From UBA1822 sp963615055 (GTDB lineage: Bacteria; Bacillota; Negativicutes; Veillonellales; Dialisteraceae), in contig CAVEFO010000017.1 in NCBI GenBank assembly GCA_963615055.1, positions 1 to 32,574 on the forward strand: a DNA stretch of 32,574 bases. Reading direction: 5' to 3'. Below are positions 26,501-32,468 of this stretch, piece after piece. The notes beneath the pieces were generated by a model, which saw nothing but the letters and a program-made list of their open reading frames with translations, had not been told where the DNA came from and ran no database searches. The translations under genes and the position numbers were made by a program. Positions within the stretch are counted from its first letter, which is position 1; each line of letters begins with the position of its first letter.

Positions 26501-29500
26501 CAAAGTTTCCACCGGGCAACACGAAGGGGCCGATTACGGTCTCAAAGCGAGCGCGTACGGGGATATCGACATCGAAAATACGTCCGGCGATCTCTACATC
26601 GACAGCGTCATTTCCGAAAAGGGCGCCGTCGCGCTCAAGACGAACGGCAGTTTCCTCGATAACAATTTCACGGATTATACGGATGAAAGCGCGAAGGAAA
26701 AGCTTCTTCACTGGGCGAATGAAGCGATTCTCGAAGGGGAAAGCACGACAATCCAAAAGCAAAAGGATCTGCTCAAGGCGAAAGTTTACGGAAAATACGG
26801 CGAATTTGTCGGTATGAGCGCCTTTATTCAAGATGGGAAATATGTGCTGGATGCGGCGACGACGGAAGCTCTCAAAAACAGCGGAATGAGCGAGGCGGAG
26901 ATCGCGACGTACGTGGCGGAACGGCAGAAGCGCTATGAGGAGCTCGTGGCGGCCGGTGTCGACAAGTGGACGAAGGATAGCGTCGAGGCGTATGTGAAAT
27001 CCATCGAAGATTCGTCGGATACGACGCTCTACGGGAATGCGTCGCTTACGGCGGATGCGCTTTCGGGCGATACCTTCCTCACAAAGGATGAAAAAGCGGC
27101 GTGTCTCGTGGGAACGGCGACGTCCGCGAAATCGCTTTTGATTACCTTTGCGCCGGGCGGCATCAAGGAAGGCATCACGGATACCAATACGTCCTTCAAG
27201 GAAACGCCGCATGTCTCCGGTGCGTCGATCACGATGACGGCGCTTGGGAAAGACGGCGCGGATCACAGCGGCAACATCGGCGAAAAGAAAACGGGGATGA
27301 CCATTGATATTTCCGATCCGACGAAACTCACGGCGGCGGAGCTCTTGGCGCTGTCTGCGGCCGAGCGCGGCGATTTCAAGATGGAAGGGAATATCATCAC
27401 CGTTTCCTCCGTCCGTCCGATTGATGCGGAAACGACGGGCGTCATGACGGCCCTTGCGAATAAAGGCGCGGTCTATCTCGTCGGGATCGGCGGCTTCACG
27501 GAAGGGAGCACTTTCTTCGGCGCTGACGAAATCCGCTTGAAGACCTCCGGCGATTTGGCGGGTATCACGGCGGGCTCGAATGGACAGATGGTGCTCGAGT
27601 CCGGCGGCGGCGCGATTCGCGACGTGAATGTCACCGGCAGCGGTGTCCTCACGGCGCGCGCCAAAGACGGCGTTTCCCTCTCCAAGGAAGACGGCGATCT
27701 CATTATCAATACGGTTTACGCCTCTGAGGGCGATGTTTCCTTGAATCTGAACGGGAAAGGAAGCCTTTTGGCCGTAGAAGGAAATGACGATGAATCCGAA
27801 GGCGCGGAGACCGGCACGACGTATGTCAATATCGAAGGCGAAAACATCACAATCAGCGGCGCGAAGAATATCCAAGGGCAGCACACGGACGCGGATGCGG
27901 CCAATACAAATTCCGTCGGCATGAAAGTAACGGGGACGAAGGCGGAGGACGGCACCGTCACGCCGGGCAAGATTACGACGAAAACGAAAGGCAATGCGGA
28001 CATCACACTCTTCGGCGATACGTCTTCGGACGAAACGACCATTTCCGCGGAGAATCTGACGCTCACAAATCGCGGAACTATCACGGACGGGACGTTCACC
28101 GGGACGAATTCGCTCTCCGTTTACAATACGACGGATTCGATCATCCAAGGCGGTACGTTCACGGGCGGAAACGAAGAGGCCGCGACGGAAACATCCGGTC
28201 TCACGCTCACAAATAAAGGCACGATTAACGCTACGGACTTTGCGGCGCTGGCCGGAAACCTGACGATGGCGAATACCGGCACCATCCAAGGCGGTGAAAT
28301 GGGCGCATCCGGCGGCAGCGTTTCCGTCACCAACGATGGCAGCAAGGCGACGATTTCCGGCAGCACCTTTGTCGCGCGGGACAACGTGACGTATACAGGA
28401 AGAAACGGAGCGACAGGAAAAGACCTGACGGCGTCGGCGGAAACCGGTCCGGTCAAGATGACGGCGGATACGGATCTCTCCGTCACAAGACTTTCGGCGG
28501 GAAGCGGCGAGAGCCAAGTGGAAAGCCAAGGCGCGGTGCAGGTGACGAATGCGACGACTGCCGGCAATCTCACACTGAAGGCAGGTACTACGCTTGACGT
28601 CACGACGGTTAAGACGACCGAAGGTAGCATCACGATGACGAGCGGAGACGCGATGACGCTGGGAACCGTTACGTCTGCAAAAGATTTGGAAGCTGATTCC
28701 GGCGCGACGCTGGAGGCGGAGAACCTCAATGTGGCCGGCGCGGCCGATTTGGACAGCAAGGGCAATCTCCACGTTAAGAAACTCACGGCGGGCAGTGCGG
28801 ATGTCGACAGCAAGGCGGACGCGAAACTTGATGAGGCGACCATAGAAGGAAAGTTGGACGTCCAAGCAGACAAAAATATTTTCATCGGAAACGCGACGGC
28901 AAAAGAGGTAATTTTCGATGCCGGGGAGACGCTCAATTTGACGACGGTTAAAACGACCGAGGGCGATCTCACGATCCAAAGCGGAAGCGATGCGACGATT
29001 GAGACAGCGACAGTAGCGCAAAACATGATAGCTTCTGCTGACGGCAAGCTGACCGTCACGGCGGCGACCACGACAACCGGCGATATGTCATTGACAAGCG
29101 GAGACGCGATGACGCTGGGAACTGTTACATCCGCAAAAGATTTGAAAGCTGATTCCGGCGCGACGCTGGATGCGGAGAACCTCAATGTGACCGGCGCGGC
29201 GGATTTGGACAGCAAGGGCAATCTCCACGTTAAGAAACTCACGGCGGGCAGTGCGGATGTCGACAGCAAGGCGGACGCGAAACTTGATGAGGCGACCATA
29301 GAAGGAAAGTTGGACGTCCAAGCAGACAAAAATATTTCCATCGGAACCGCGACGGGCAAAGAGGCTACTTTCGACGCCGGGGAGACGCTCAATGTGACGA
29401 CGGTTCAAACGACCGAAGGAAACATGTCGCTGACAAGCGGAGACGCGATGACGCTGGGAACTGTTACATCCGCAAAAGATTTGAANNNNNNNNNNNNNNN

Positions 29501-30734
29501 NNNNNNNNNNNNNNNNNNNNNNNNNNNNNNNNNNNNNNNNNNNNNNNNNNNNNNNNNNNNNNNNNNNNNNNNNNNNNNNNNNNNNNNNNNNNNNNNNNNN
29601 NNNNNNNNNNNNNNNNNNNNNCTTGATGAGGCGACCATAGAAGGAAAGTTGGACGTCCAAGCAGACAAAAATATTTCCATTGACAATGCGACGGCGAAGG
29701 ATGCCGATGTGCAGGCGGGGCAGACGCTGTCTGTGCAAAAGCTGGTGACGGAAAATGATGCGACACTTTCCGCCGGCGATTCGATGACGGTGTTGGAATC
29801 GGATATCGGGAAAACGCTTTCGATGAATGCCGGAAAGGATATCGTCGTGCATCGGTCCGAATCCGTCACGCTCGACATGCAGGCGAAGGGCACGATTTCG
29901 ACGGAAGGCGCAGGCGCTTCGATTGCGGCTGACAGCGCGACGATGACGGCCGGCGGGGACATCCGTCTGACGGATAAGAAGAATGTGAAGAAACTGGAGG
30001 GCGTCAATACGTCGGAGCCGGCATCGAAGACAACGGGTGTCGGGCATTCGGGGAGTATTTTCTTCGGGGATGCCGAGCCGGAAGGGTTTGACGTCACGCA
30101 AAAGGGCGGCGCCGTCCTTGCGGTGAAGAAGAATTTGCAGCTCAGCGGGAAGACGGTCGAAGCGGATACAATCAAGACGGATTCGCATGTGGATATCACG
30201 GCGGACAATCTGGGCATCGACGATCTCCAAAGCGAGGCGAAGGAGCTCATCGTTTCTGTTCGGGGACAGGACGGAAACCAGGCGCATTATGTCGGTATTC
30301 ACACGACGTCTTCGGGCGCGGTCACGATTCAAAACAGCGCGATTGAGCATCTCAATTTCACCGGCATCGATGATATCGGGATTGCGGATACGGCGCTCGG
30401 CGGAAACAGCACGATGCAGACGGAGCGGGTGTATTTCTCGCTTCGGAAGAATCCGGCCAACGGAATGGCCGAGTGGATCGGGCGGCTGCGTCTCAAAGGG
30501 ATCGGAATTGATACGGATGTGCCGTTTACGAGAGCCGATGATGGGATTTTGATCAATGGGGAGTCGGCGGATTCCACGGCGTATGCGACGATGAATCGTA
30601 GCCTGTACGGATTGCGGGGACTCGGGAAAGACGGCGCGGAAAAAGAAGAGAAAGAGGAAACGAATGTGTCCGGCGGTATTCGCTTCGGGAGCGTTTCCGA
30701 AACGGAATCGTATCACTCTGTGGATCCTGCGTAA
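14508..30734 (+). CDS. Giant TpsA-like filamentous adhesin (LktA-family-like exoprotein)
   Basis: A 5408-residue secreted, largely beta-helical surface protein. Residues 1-36 are a long signal peptide with a basic n-region and cleavage at AWA-N. Residues 37 to about 250 form a TPS-like domain (SKINIDGVVNALKNNKIAGD, VYFMSENGIAVGASGVFNVG) that resembles my recollection of the Fusobacterium leukotoxin LktA N-terminus. Then come long beta-helix repeats, with AY(V/L/T)G-type motifs every 54-62 residues around 1700-2100. An acidic insert lies at about 1157-1205, a helical segment at about 2986-3248, further helix, and three 80-residue repeats at about 4712-5056. There is no autotransporter barrel or LPXTG, which fits export by the adjacent TpsB. 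ATG 14508 is chosen for the signal peptide; its ribosome binding site (GAGAG) is weak. A 136-base N gap lies inside the frame. Leukotoxic activity is not implied. Confidence 0.9.
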   Translation: MNTVSRKIGKKERTFLMARVVLALGVFGALAPAAWANVVVKDSSAYGNTVKTTVVGSGTQYDITNQQLSADKTAALNRFSQFDLGAADIANLHMGEASHQINIVDSKINIDGVVNALKNNKIAGDVYFMSENGIAVGASGVFNVGRLTLGTNTSFGTALFAGTSGLSNFYTASAKDRADMMRDFVIGKKGGDISVAGTVNAAEAVVAVAGGSLKLETGSKIYTGATFKDLTNATAAEYRAPLLNTEGVTSATVAKITDGGIALAANGDVTLKGTLSSAGWDITAETQKDLTVSGATVTSGGGNIALTVAVSEGKLQADPTKTPENGGYLVIKDAYIDSSSDDKKAGNIEVTAVRTAMGVARIDADDSTITAEGKNGKDSGNVTIHATAETNLWNWDIGDGAYAQIKMGKSSKTGNTIIGDNVDIAARSGTKGNLSDEEGSQTKTAAEVEAAIKTDGDETLSDVVGGFAQSFIVVGAVSSVKSEAEVEIEKTNLSAAGTTDDGIDHGNLSVLSSATSAVETFNIGGAGHGWNVGFSKIKSNVNIDNSSLYAKRDMNLSSLGDNTVDLTFKDMSLLDEKWYTGLVVSVGSLKSRVGTTVGQSAVLTAGGNVTATAKSDRTFSAITSGYGKVAAAVTVGIIDTRADANIAGKVYAGGDVTAHAETTMTKTGDVYNPDTASAVSATGDSAISPATKAFSNYAMPLWGRLKAWFGFAANNEQAQALSNKWGINGAASVLMSENSAYANVSGSVRGLSSAQESGRYVGSDTAAAKSLAVTAETVARTSNISGVYQFEATKTNPDGEEETTRKEKTVGIAVSYTSQKNHSDAAITGDVKTTGNVTVDAKTKIPWQTSYASGDTWQTIKDAILRLVLSRENEWFYPLVDSWSQVAGKAENASYAASVVWMNYDNSAKAYIGKADGATSAAKVEAGGDVAVTGTTDVTTVNFTGSIPTILKSSPAMFWKQSALFNIDGLDPTKAAEQGLGGALLWMKQKNTTEAYIDGGATVTATKGKTDVKAETDALNLGITTAGGAAQTVAFDASVGLNRIDNTTKARIENANITAASLALSATDMSRNINLAGGVGVSGATGIGASIAYNGIYRTTDAILSGNLTITGDADVNAKNTGSIIAVSVAGAVTYNNNRPQENIENDAGSVGIHFADEDGNDQAMELEDILEDFDGSDALSRSESSFEEMAGNDAIGQEEVGEAKRSWAVAADLSLNAIHDTARAHVIKAASGATSITADALRVNSGNDSLIFAGSGAVAADTTEEKGNAIAGSFMYNAITSTNEAYVDGATLSLIGTKKKNDKGEVIDEALSVAAKNAETITNIAASGSGTSKGTSVAGQISLNLIDNTVKARVKDAAVSADKAMSIKAEDAGTINSYTGAFSIAKDDEGKAVGGSLDVNIIKGNTESFAENTSFGKTATGEAAGSLSVTAEEKSDLTAITASAAGAGKFAGGFSISGSSIDNTVKAYVSGSKALDIGALSVSAGNHGTSTVGVGAIGVSKNTAVGASLAVMVNHSTVTAYAAGDEKKNTAWKTKGISVTAENSYNGSASDSEDDSKAKVVAIGAAGGKDLFAGSGSITVSHVTQTTDAYLGKGKYDTQNGDVTIKAQNKANLFGMAGGLSVSKGTGIGAAVDVQKYIGHTYGGIKSGAELRNATKTDVTADSSEKMTSIAAAAGIGLQNGGGAGAAGAHDVTTDTKAYIGEDEENAAKTDLWDAGNVSVTASDVTTLSTGSGAAGASAEGKVGAGLSAAVEVVDKTVQASVGKNTYISDTTTTKESSLTVKATNTGDSTTAAAALGVTGGEGLGVAGSASETFVNYTTNAYVGENTYVDVNGDVTVRADSSFTQGAGAGGVGGSATGGVGLTNSTVSFTGTTNAYLAKEAWVIAQAGKADITATHTTNLTYATVAGGIGGQLGVAGTVGANVLHTTTRAYTGQSTYLATKDGVSLSATDDTTFSGGNGGLGIGLGGGGGGVALAVAKVVKDTEAYAGHGATLRATEGNVSLAAKNTENWTNISVQGGGGTSLGLAGAVNVNYLNATTKAYTESNVEIGADKGNVSLDATHEMSKWMSGVYGAAISAGGSVGAAIDVGVIRTQTNAYLGAANVVKATEGNVSVTAKEEMKNMLTNAVAAGIGDVGVSGSISVYSFGNKLSDSDKALTSGKAKKDGGTVTLETWLDEAMNQSDVGSAMGVYSHSTLGTIQEKAKEKVSSDAPEMAGEKGTLAAVGAATDVDAKNITVKSDDNIAMKNGMGNGSGSATFSAGASVSVVNMDTQTQTKVGDWATLDATENIAVEAASAHTMTNVTVGASVSGAVSLQGTEETWNDESHVKVLIGKNARIAMLSAGKINIGTTNMRTFDSTLVGASGALYGALNGAVITASITGSAETTLESGSTVGGAYNEEQKALETPTVDISSKADTKLVAGAVGASAGFFGGTGTGVSLSSEVTAKTEIDSNATLLGGAISVLAENTPILKATSTAVSVDGGAVGITVAKTVSKDKALVKVGDGARFYTKGALTLQAAMKKPEDTNFKNAYASAIAGAGGVVAGAVALSQVTLDQETGVDIGKSAQLYGKTVTILSDHKDSEDLSMNSVGAGLASGTGGDLRLSVTSNSHVTVDDGTVISSTDETTVAARNESERNPENNRTSLSIGASLAGGTGVNSVSEITHNTKVELGKVGVWANAALTEEEKQKGVTLYDKKAIAIEATSRITSKEDHDLYGGSFAVAVAGIKNKTTATANTSALIADGATLYAGDTEAANATGKQEDYAGTDAKTYDASYRGGSIAVGTRNDADISSQTTVDVIGLVGAAGSSNDVTYNNHSAATFGATAETAKGDIFVASGRDTKAEAGDVTVRAHSDLLSVSIVPITDLEDPLAKIAGDSKLKVTDKADLRSDRDIHLLANKGNLTVKASGETKSWTSVIRDAFTSGNTVGKQEVSVTSETEIDGKAATGIHRNKTITVGGRVGTDGKWITTVTSDGDISYAYSASKPVDSELFKRYDELKQLLQDYGGGEAAKAAYEAELAFLEEKMVEEGLGYFETAKDGSKRFIRMAYTASSELADAKAMEIFNEQNREKFLADMNQKLGEAQKQCDAFADVEAQKKVYDDAKSALVKAQVEAKEQQQQYNQLTMAIDQAAQKAGVTSEEYIAQNSKSDLVTKYSESKANWESAQTAETTATALIGEAKAGFVALVDAYNTAYDRDLLGDPEKIGSAELSIENKLLDDQKTDCQNRIDTYLNDIEKLKTQISATEKFFANGGTEDANGEFWYGGQKWVTVDGSGNPVDSSVDGAIYLLHKNEYKQMTHDVTIGEITVQLGDVLLEGDNVYGSGTLSAGTDATVTVTNNSPNELVVGDIKVVGRGGTTGTDQGGGIYYNGKRLKETGKTVTEQIKAMNKDATKAVSFTTKTEADTKAPSVSVTNEFRPSSYRDDDGAPIYMASGIDLSGYIYNPRGSVTVTSDYGDVSNHGHIYAGSVKIDVKNGDYIQVADLAKNGSITSVGGNPMDVNGNKATLDETGIQANGNIFISARYLNINSKIQSGTAAKTVEIPSDYKIYYMDGSEKHFVTEITDEVKGKTLLVADAAGNGIDGIRYDWNTDRFVVEDTEIRGGHISLVGTILNTTNDRSKARIEALDGYGGITVKNNSDKDLEIQSLSTGEGKQGKIEITDLDRSTGNITRKTTYTRENGQIVMSVQKYAGGSTAGDPEVTRYEENAGVYKPASGSYYNYQIGQDMSVTYTYEINDTRMDWWGIADKEPTAEEMEAKGAKEDIKINGDPKTLQGGAFIGDSNNVGTITQAGEDYQVSTTTNKGEKTTVSFEKTSTRLWYTIWLAKKYNYKLTQKSYDTDVTQYSMKADYNIGIGFMGNANGGTVSVDGGTKDVYLNGMVQNGAGETSLTGQNIVQQSVSGYIKTGSLALSATENAGTKGALIRTDATDISGTAGQNFGVDVLGGSVNVGDITAGKTAILQAKDGDLIQKAGAAMTADRVELVSGGVIRGTDAEGKAASFKVSTGQHEGADYGLKASAYGDIDIENTSGDLYIDSVISEKGAVALKTNGSFLDNNFTDYTDESAKEKLLHWANEAILEGESTTIQKQKDLLKAKVYGKYGEFVGMSAFIQDGKYVLDAATTEALKNSGMSEAEIATYVAERQKRYEELVAAGVDKWTKDSVEAYVKSIEDSSDTTLYGNASLTADALSGDTFLTKDEKAACLVGTATSAKSLLITFAPGGIKEGITDTNTSFKETPHVSGASITMTALGKDGADHSGNIGEKKTGMTIDISDPTKLTAAELLALSAAERGDFKMEGNIITVSSVRPIDAETTGVMTALANKGAVYLVGIGGFTEGSTFFGADEIRLKTSGDLAGITAGSNGQMVLESGGGAIRDVNVTGSGVLTARAKDGVSLSKEDGDLIINTVYASEGDVSLNLNGKGSLLAVEGNDDESEGAETGTTYVNIEGENITISGAKNIQGQHTDADAANTNSVGMKVTGTKAEDGTVTPGKITTKTKGNADITLFGDTSSDETTISAENLTLTNRGTITDGTFTGTNSLSVYNTTDSIIQGGTFTGGNEEAATETSGLTLTNKGTINATDFAALAGNLTMANTGTIQGGEMGASGGSVSVTNDGSKATISGSTFVARDNVTYTGRNGATGKDLTASAETGPVKMTADTDLSVTRLSAGSGESQVESQGAVQVTNATTAGNLTLKAGTTLDVTTVKTTEGSITMTSGDAMTLGTVTSAKDLEADSGATLEAENLNVAGAADLDSKGNLHVKKLTAGSADVDSKADAKLDEATIEGKLDVQADKNIFIGNATAKEVIFDAGETLNLTTVKTTEGDLTIQSGSDATIETATVAQNMIASADGKLTVTAATTTTGDMSLTSGDAMTLGTVTSAKDLKADSGATLDAENLNVTGAADLDSKGNLHVKKLTAGSADVDSKADAKLDEATIEGKLDVQADKNISIGTATGKEATFDAGETLNVTTVQTTEGNMSLTSGDAMTLGTVTSAKDLXXXXXXXXXXXXXXXXXXXXXXXXXXXXXXXXXXXXXXXXXXXXXXLDEATIEGKLDVQADKNISIDNATAKDADVQAGQTLSVQKLVTENDATLSAGDSMTVLESDIGKTLSMNAGKDIVVHRSESVTLDMQAKGTISTEGAGASIAADSATMTAGGDIRLTDKKNVKKLEGVNTSEPASKTTGVGHSGSIFFGDAEPEGFDVTQKGGAVLAVKKNLQLSGKTVEADTIKTDSHVDITADNLGIDDLQSEAKELIVSVRGQDGNQAHYVGIHTTSSGAVTIQNSAIEHLNFTGIDDIGIADTALGGNSTMQTERVYFSLRKNPANGMAEWIGRLRLKGIGIDTDVPFTRADDGILINGESADSTAYATMNRSLYGLRGLGKDGAEKEEKEETNVSGGIRFGSVSETESYHSVDPA
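17220..20880 (+). repeat. Tandem ~55-residue beta-helix repeats within the adhesin
   Basis: A short motif, (T/N/K)AY(V/L/T)G followed about 12 residues later by G(N/D)V(S/T)(V/L)xA, recurs throughout. The alanine codons of the AY motif fall at 19971, 20133, 20298, 20463, 20628 and 20796, spacings of 54, 55, 55, 55 and 56 residues. Earlier copies are about 61 residues apart (19602, 19788, 19971). Between motifs are glycine-rich strands such as GGVGGSATGGVGL. This fits stacked turns of a beta-helix with one decorated loop per unit. Borders are approximate. Confidence 0.75.
23463..24260 (+). other. Helical, coiled-coil-like segment of the adhesin
   Basis: Residues about 2986-3248 lose the T/G/V-rich beta pattern and become rich in E, K, Q, A and L. 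Examples are LFKRYDELKQLLQDYGGGEA, KKVYDDAKSALVKAQVEAKE and LLDDQKTDCQNRIDTYLNDI. Two of the adhesin's few cysteines (about residues 3087 and 3222) are in this segment, on separate helices. It interrupts an otherwise beta-helical protein and returns to beta structure (FWYGGQKWVTVDGSG) afterwards. It could be a hinge, a spacer or a ligand-binding arm; no family is recognised. Confidence 0.7.
28641..28880 (+). repeat. 240-bp adhesin repeat, copy 1
   Basis: This unit runs from AGCGGAGACGCGATGACGCT to CAGACAAAAATATT and encodes about 80 residues (SGDAMTLGTVTSAKDLEADS through EGKLDVQADKNI). It is nearly identical at DNA level to copies at 29097 and 29436, differing by a few substitutions such as GAAGCTG for AAAGCTG. 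Confidence 0.9.
29097..29336 (+). repeat. 240-bp adhesin repeat, copy 2
   Basis: Second copy, 456 bp after the first, in frame. Residues VAGAADL of copy 1 read VTGAADL here. The sequence between copies 1 and 2 (28881-29096) is a diverged partial unit with the same TTEGDLTIQSGSDAT pattern. The low divergence at synonymous sites points to recent duplication or gene conversion. Confidence 0.9.
29436..29675 (+). repeat. 240-bp adhesin repeat, copy 3 (interrupted by N gap)
   Basis: The left 50 bases and right 54 bases match copy 2; the middle is unknown sequence. Total length equals that of the other copies when the N run is counted. It begins 339 bp after copy 2, so the linker here is shorter than the one between copies 1 and 2. 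Confidence 0.85.
29486..29621. other. Assembly gap of 136 N
   Basis: 136 undetermined bases. The equivalent stretch, from just after TTGAA (or TTGGA in copy 1) to just before CTTGATGAG, is exactly 136 bp in copy 1 (28691-28826) and copy 2 (29147-29282). The reading frame resumes correctly on both sides. The gap is therefore best explained as an unresolved identical repeat, and the true number of units may differ. Confidence 0.98.
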
Positions 30735-30755
30735 CGGAGAAAGAAGGAGGACGGC

Positions 30756-32414
30756 ATGAGAAGAAGTCAAAGAGTCGGCGCACTTTTGCTCGTTTTCGGT
30801 ATCTTGGCGCAAGCGGGGTACGCGGTACAGGCGGAGTCGTCCGTCGAAGATGTCGTGCGGCGGGCGCAGCGAAGCGCCGAGGATCAGCAGGCGATGATGG
30901 CGTATTATAAATACAGCCGGGAAGAGGAAACACGGGAAAAAACGTCGCCGCTGACGGTCCGTGCGACCAGAGAAGAGGCGCCGGAGTCGGAGATTTCTTT
31001 TGAGGTCAAAGAAGTCCGCGTGACGAAATCGCAAATTCTGACGGATGAGGAAGTTCAGGAAGCCGTCCATTTCAAAGGAGCCGGCGCAAGCAATGTGTCC
31101 GAGCTGCAAGAAATGGTGAATCGGCTGAATGCGCTCTATGTCGAAAAAGGAATTCCGACGGCGCAAGCGGTGCTGCCGCCGCAGACGGTGAAGGACGGGA
31201 TTGTCTACATTCGTCTCATCGAAGGGACATTTGGGAAAGTGGAAATCACGGGAAATGATCGGATTTCTCAAAAATCGATCCGCGATCGGATCCGTGCCAG
31301 ATCCGGCGAATTGGTGAATGTGGATCGCTTGCGGGATGATTTGCTGCGGTACAACGCCACCAATGTGTATCAGATCCAGGCGGAATTGGTGCCGGGAGAA
31401 GAAGAGGGGACCTCCGATCTGTATCTCACGCTTCACGAAAATAAAAATCCGCTCACGACATTTCTTTTCGTCGACAACGCGGGACAAGGGGAGAGCGGAC
31501 GCACGCGTCTCGGCCTCTACACGGAGTACCGCGGCCTCAATGGGCGTGATTCCGCATTGTCCGTCGCGCCGATTTGGACGCAGGGCATCTGGGGCGGTTC
31601 CGTTTCCTATGACACGCCGATTGGCACGCGCGGGACGAGAATGGCTGTTTCTTATTCTCGAAATATGGTCAATATCATACATGGCGTGTTCAGAGATTTT
31701 GATATAAAAGCCAATTCCGACGATCTCGGTATTTCCCTTTCACATCCGCTTCGCACGACGTCGCGCATTAAGACGGATCTCTTTTTGGAAGTACACAAAA
31801 AATCGTCTCAAACGCAATATTCAGGGATAGATATGGGCGACATTGAGACGAAGACGTTGAAATTCGGAATCAGCCAAAGATCGTTTGATCGGCGCGGGCT
31901 TTGGTTCTTCATGGGGAGCGTCACCGGATACGACAACGATGACAATTACAGGAACAAGGAAAAGAACGGATCGTATTACAGCGCGTATTTGCTGCGGCGG
32001 CAAAATCTGCCGTGGGATCAATATCTGTCGCTGCGCCTCGTCGGGCAATACACGTCGCATCAAGAGCTTCCAACGACGGAGCAATTTACGTTGGGCGGGT
32101 TTTCGACGGTGCGGGCTTTTCAGGAAAGCGCTTTGTCCGGCGATAAGGGCTGGCTGGCGAGTGTGGAGTACGGGTTTCCGCTGAGTGAGGACCACAGAAC
32201 GGTGCGCGCTTTTTTGTTCTGGGATTACGGCATGGCTTGCAACAATTATTCCGTGCGGGAAGATAAGGCACGGATCGCCAGTGTCGGCGTCGGTCTCGAA
32301 GTGGCAAGAGGCACTTGGTATGCCAAAGCGGTGCTGGGTTTTCCGTACATCGATTCGAAATCCAAATTTGATCGCGAAGGGGGATTTCATTTCTACTTAC
32401 AGAAAAGCATTTGA
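30756..32414 (+). CDS. TpsB outer-membrane transporter (ShlB/FhaC/HecB family)
   Basis: Outer-membrane beta-barrel that would secrete the upstream adhesin. The 552 residues comprise a signal peptide (about 1-26, ending VQA), an N-terminal plug or linker helix (about 28-60), POTRA 1 (about 83-150, FEVKEVRVTKSQILTDEEV) and POTRA 2 (about 152-230, GTFGKVEITGNDRISQKSIR). A 16-strand-type barrel follows. The barrel contains QFTLGGFSTVRAF (residues about 443-455), the position of the Omp85/TpsB VRGY motif with the glycine replaced by alanine, and FLFWDYG with Asp490, the usual partner of that arginine. AAGGAGG precedes the ATG and the gene starts 21 bp after the adhesin stop, so they share one operon in A-B order. 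A terminator follows. Confidence 0.94.
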   Translation: MRRSQRVGALLLVFGILAQAGYAVQAESSVEDVVRRAQRSAEDQQAMMAYYKYSREEETREKTSPLTVRATREEAPESEISFEVKEVRVTKSQILTDEEVQEAVHFKGAGASNVSELQEMVNRLNALYVEKGIPTAQAVLPPQTVKDGIVYIRLIEGTFGKVEITGNDRISQKSIRDRIRARSGELVNVDRLRDDLLRYNATNVYQIQAELVPGEEEGTSDLYLTLHENKNPLTTFLFVDNAGQGESGRTRLGLYTEYRGLNGRDSALSVAPIWTQGIWGGSVSYDTPIGTRGTRMAVSYSRNMVNIIHGVFRDFDIKANSDDLGISLSHPLRTTSRIKTDLFLEVHKKSSQTQYSGIDMGDIETKTLKFGISQRSFDRRGLWFFMGSVTGYDNDDNYRNKEKNGSYYSAYLLRRQNLPWDQYLSLRLVGQYTSHQELPTTEQFTLGGFSTVRAFQESALSGDKGWLASVEYGFPLSEDHRTVRAFLFWDYGMACNNYSVREDKARIASVGVGLEVARGTWYAKAVLGFPYIDSKSKFDREGGFHFYLQKSI

Positions 32415-32420
32415 GATTGA

Positions 32421-32456
32421 AAGGGAGTTGCGAAAAGTAATTCGCGACTCCTTTTT
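32421..32456 (+). terminator. Terminator of the adhesin/TpsB operon
   Basis: AAGGGAGTTGCGAA (32421-32434) pairs over 14 positions, two of them G-U, with TTCGCGACTCCTTT (32441-32454) around a 6-base loop, followed by T residues. It begins 7 bp after the TpsB stop. Its core is shared with the hairpin at 13904-13961. Confidence 0.85.
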
Positions 32457-32468
32457 ATATTGAATCAC

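Noticed and set aside
26223..29021. Very long antisense open frame (932 codons) opposite the adhesin, and several others of 400-800 codons at 1832-3229, 18606-21050 and 29088-31682 on the minus strand.
   Set aside because: They mirror the codon bias of the + strand genes, are Arg/His/Ile-rich with no domain sense, and lack ribosome binding sites. The + strand proteins have clear families.
30600..30734. Cell-wall sorting (LPXTG) or autotransporter barrel at the adhesin C-terminus.
   Set aside because: The last residues are charged and hydrophilic (KEEKEETNVSG, ESYHSVDPA) with no hydrophobic segment, aromatic terminal strand or LPXTG motif.
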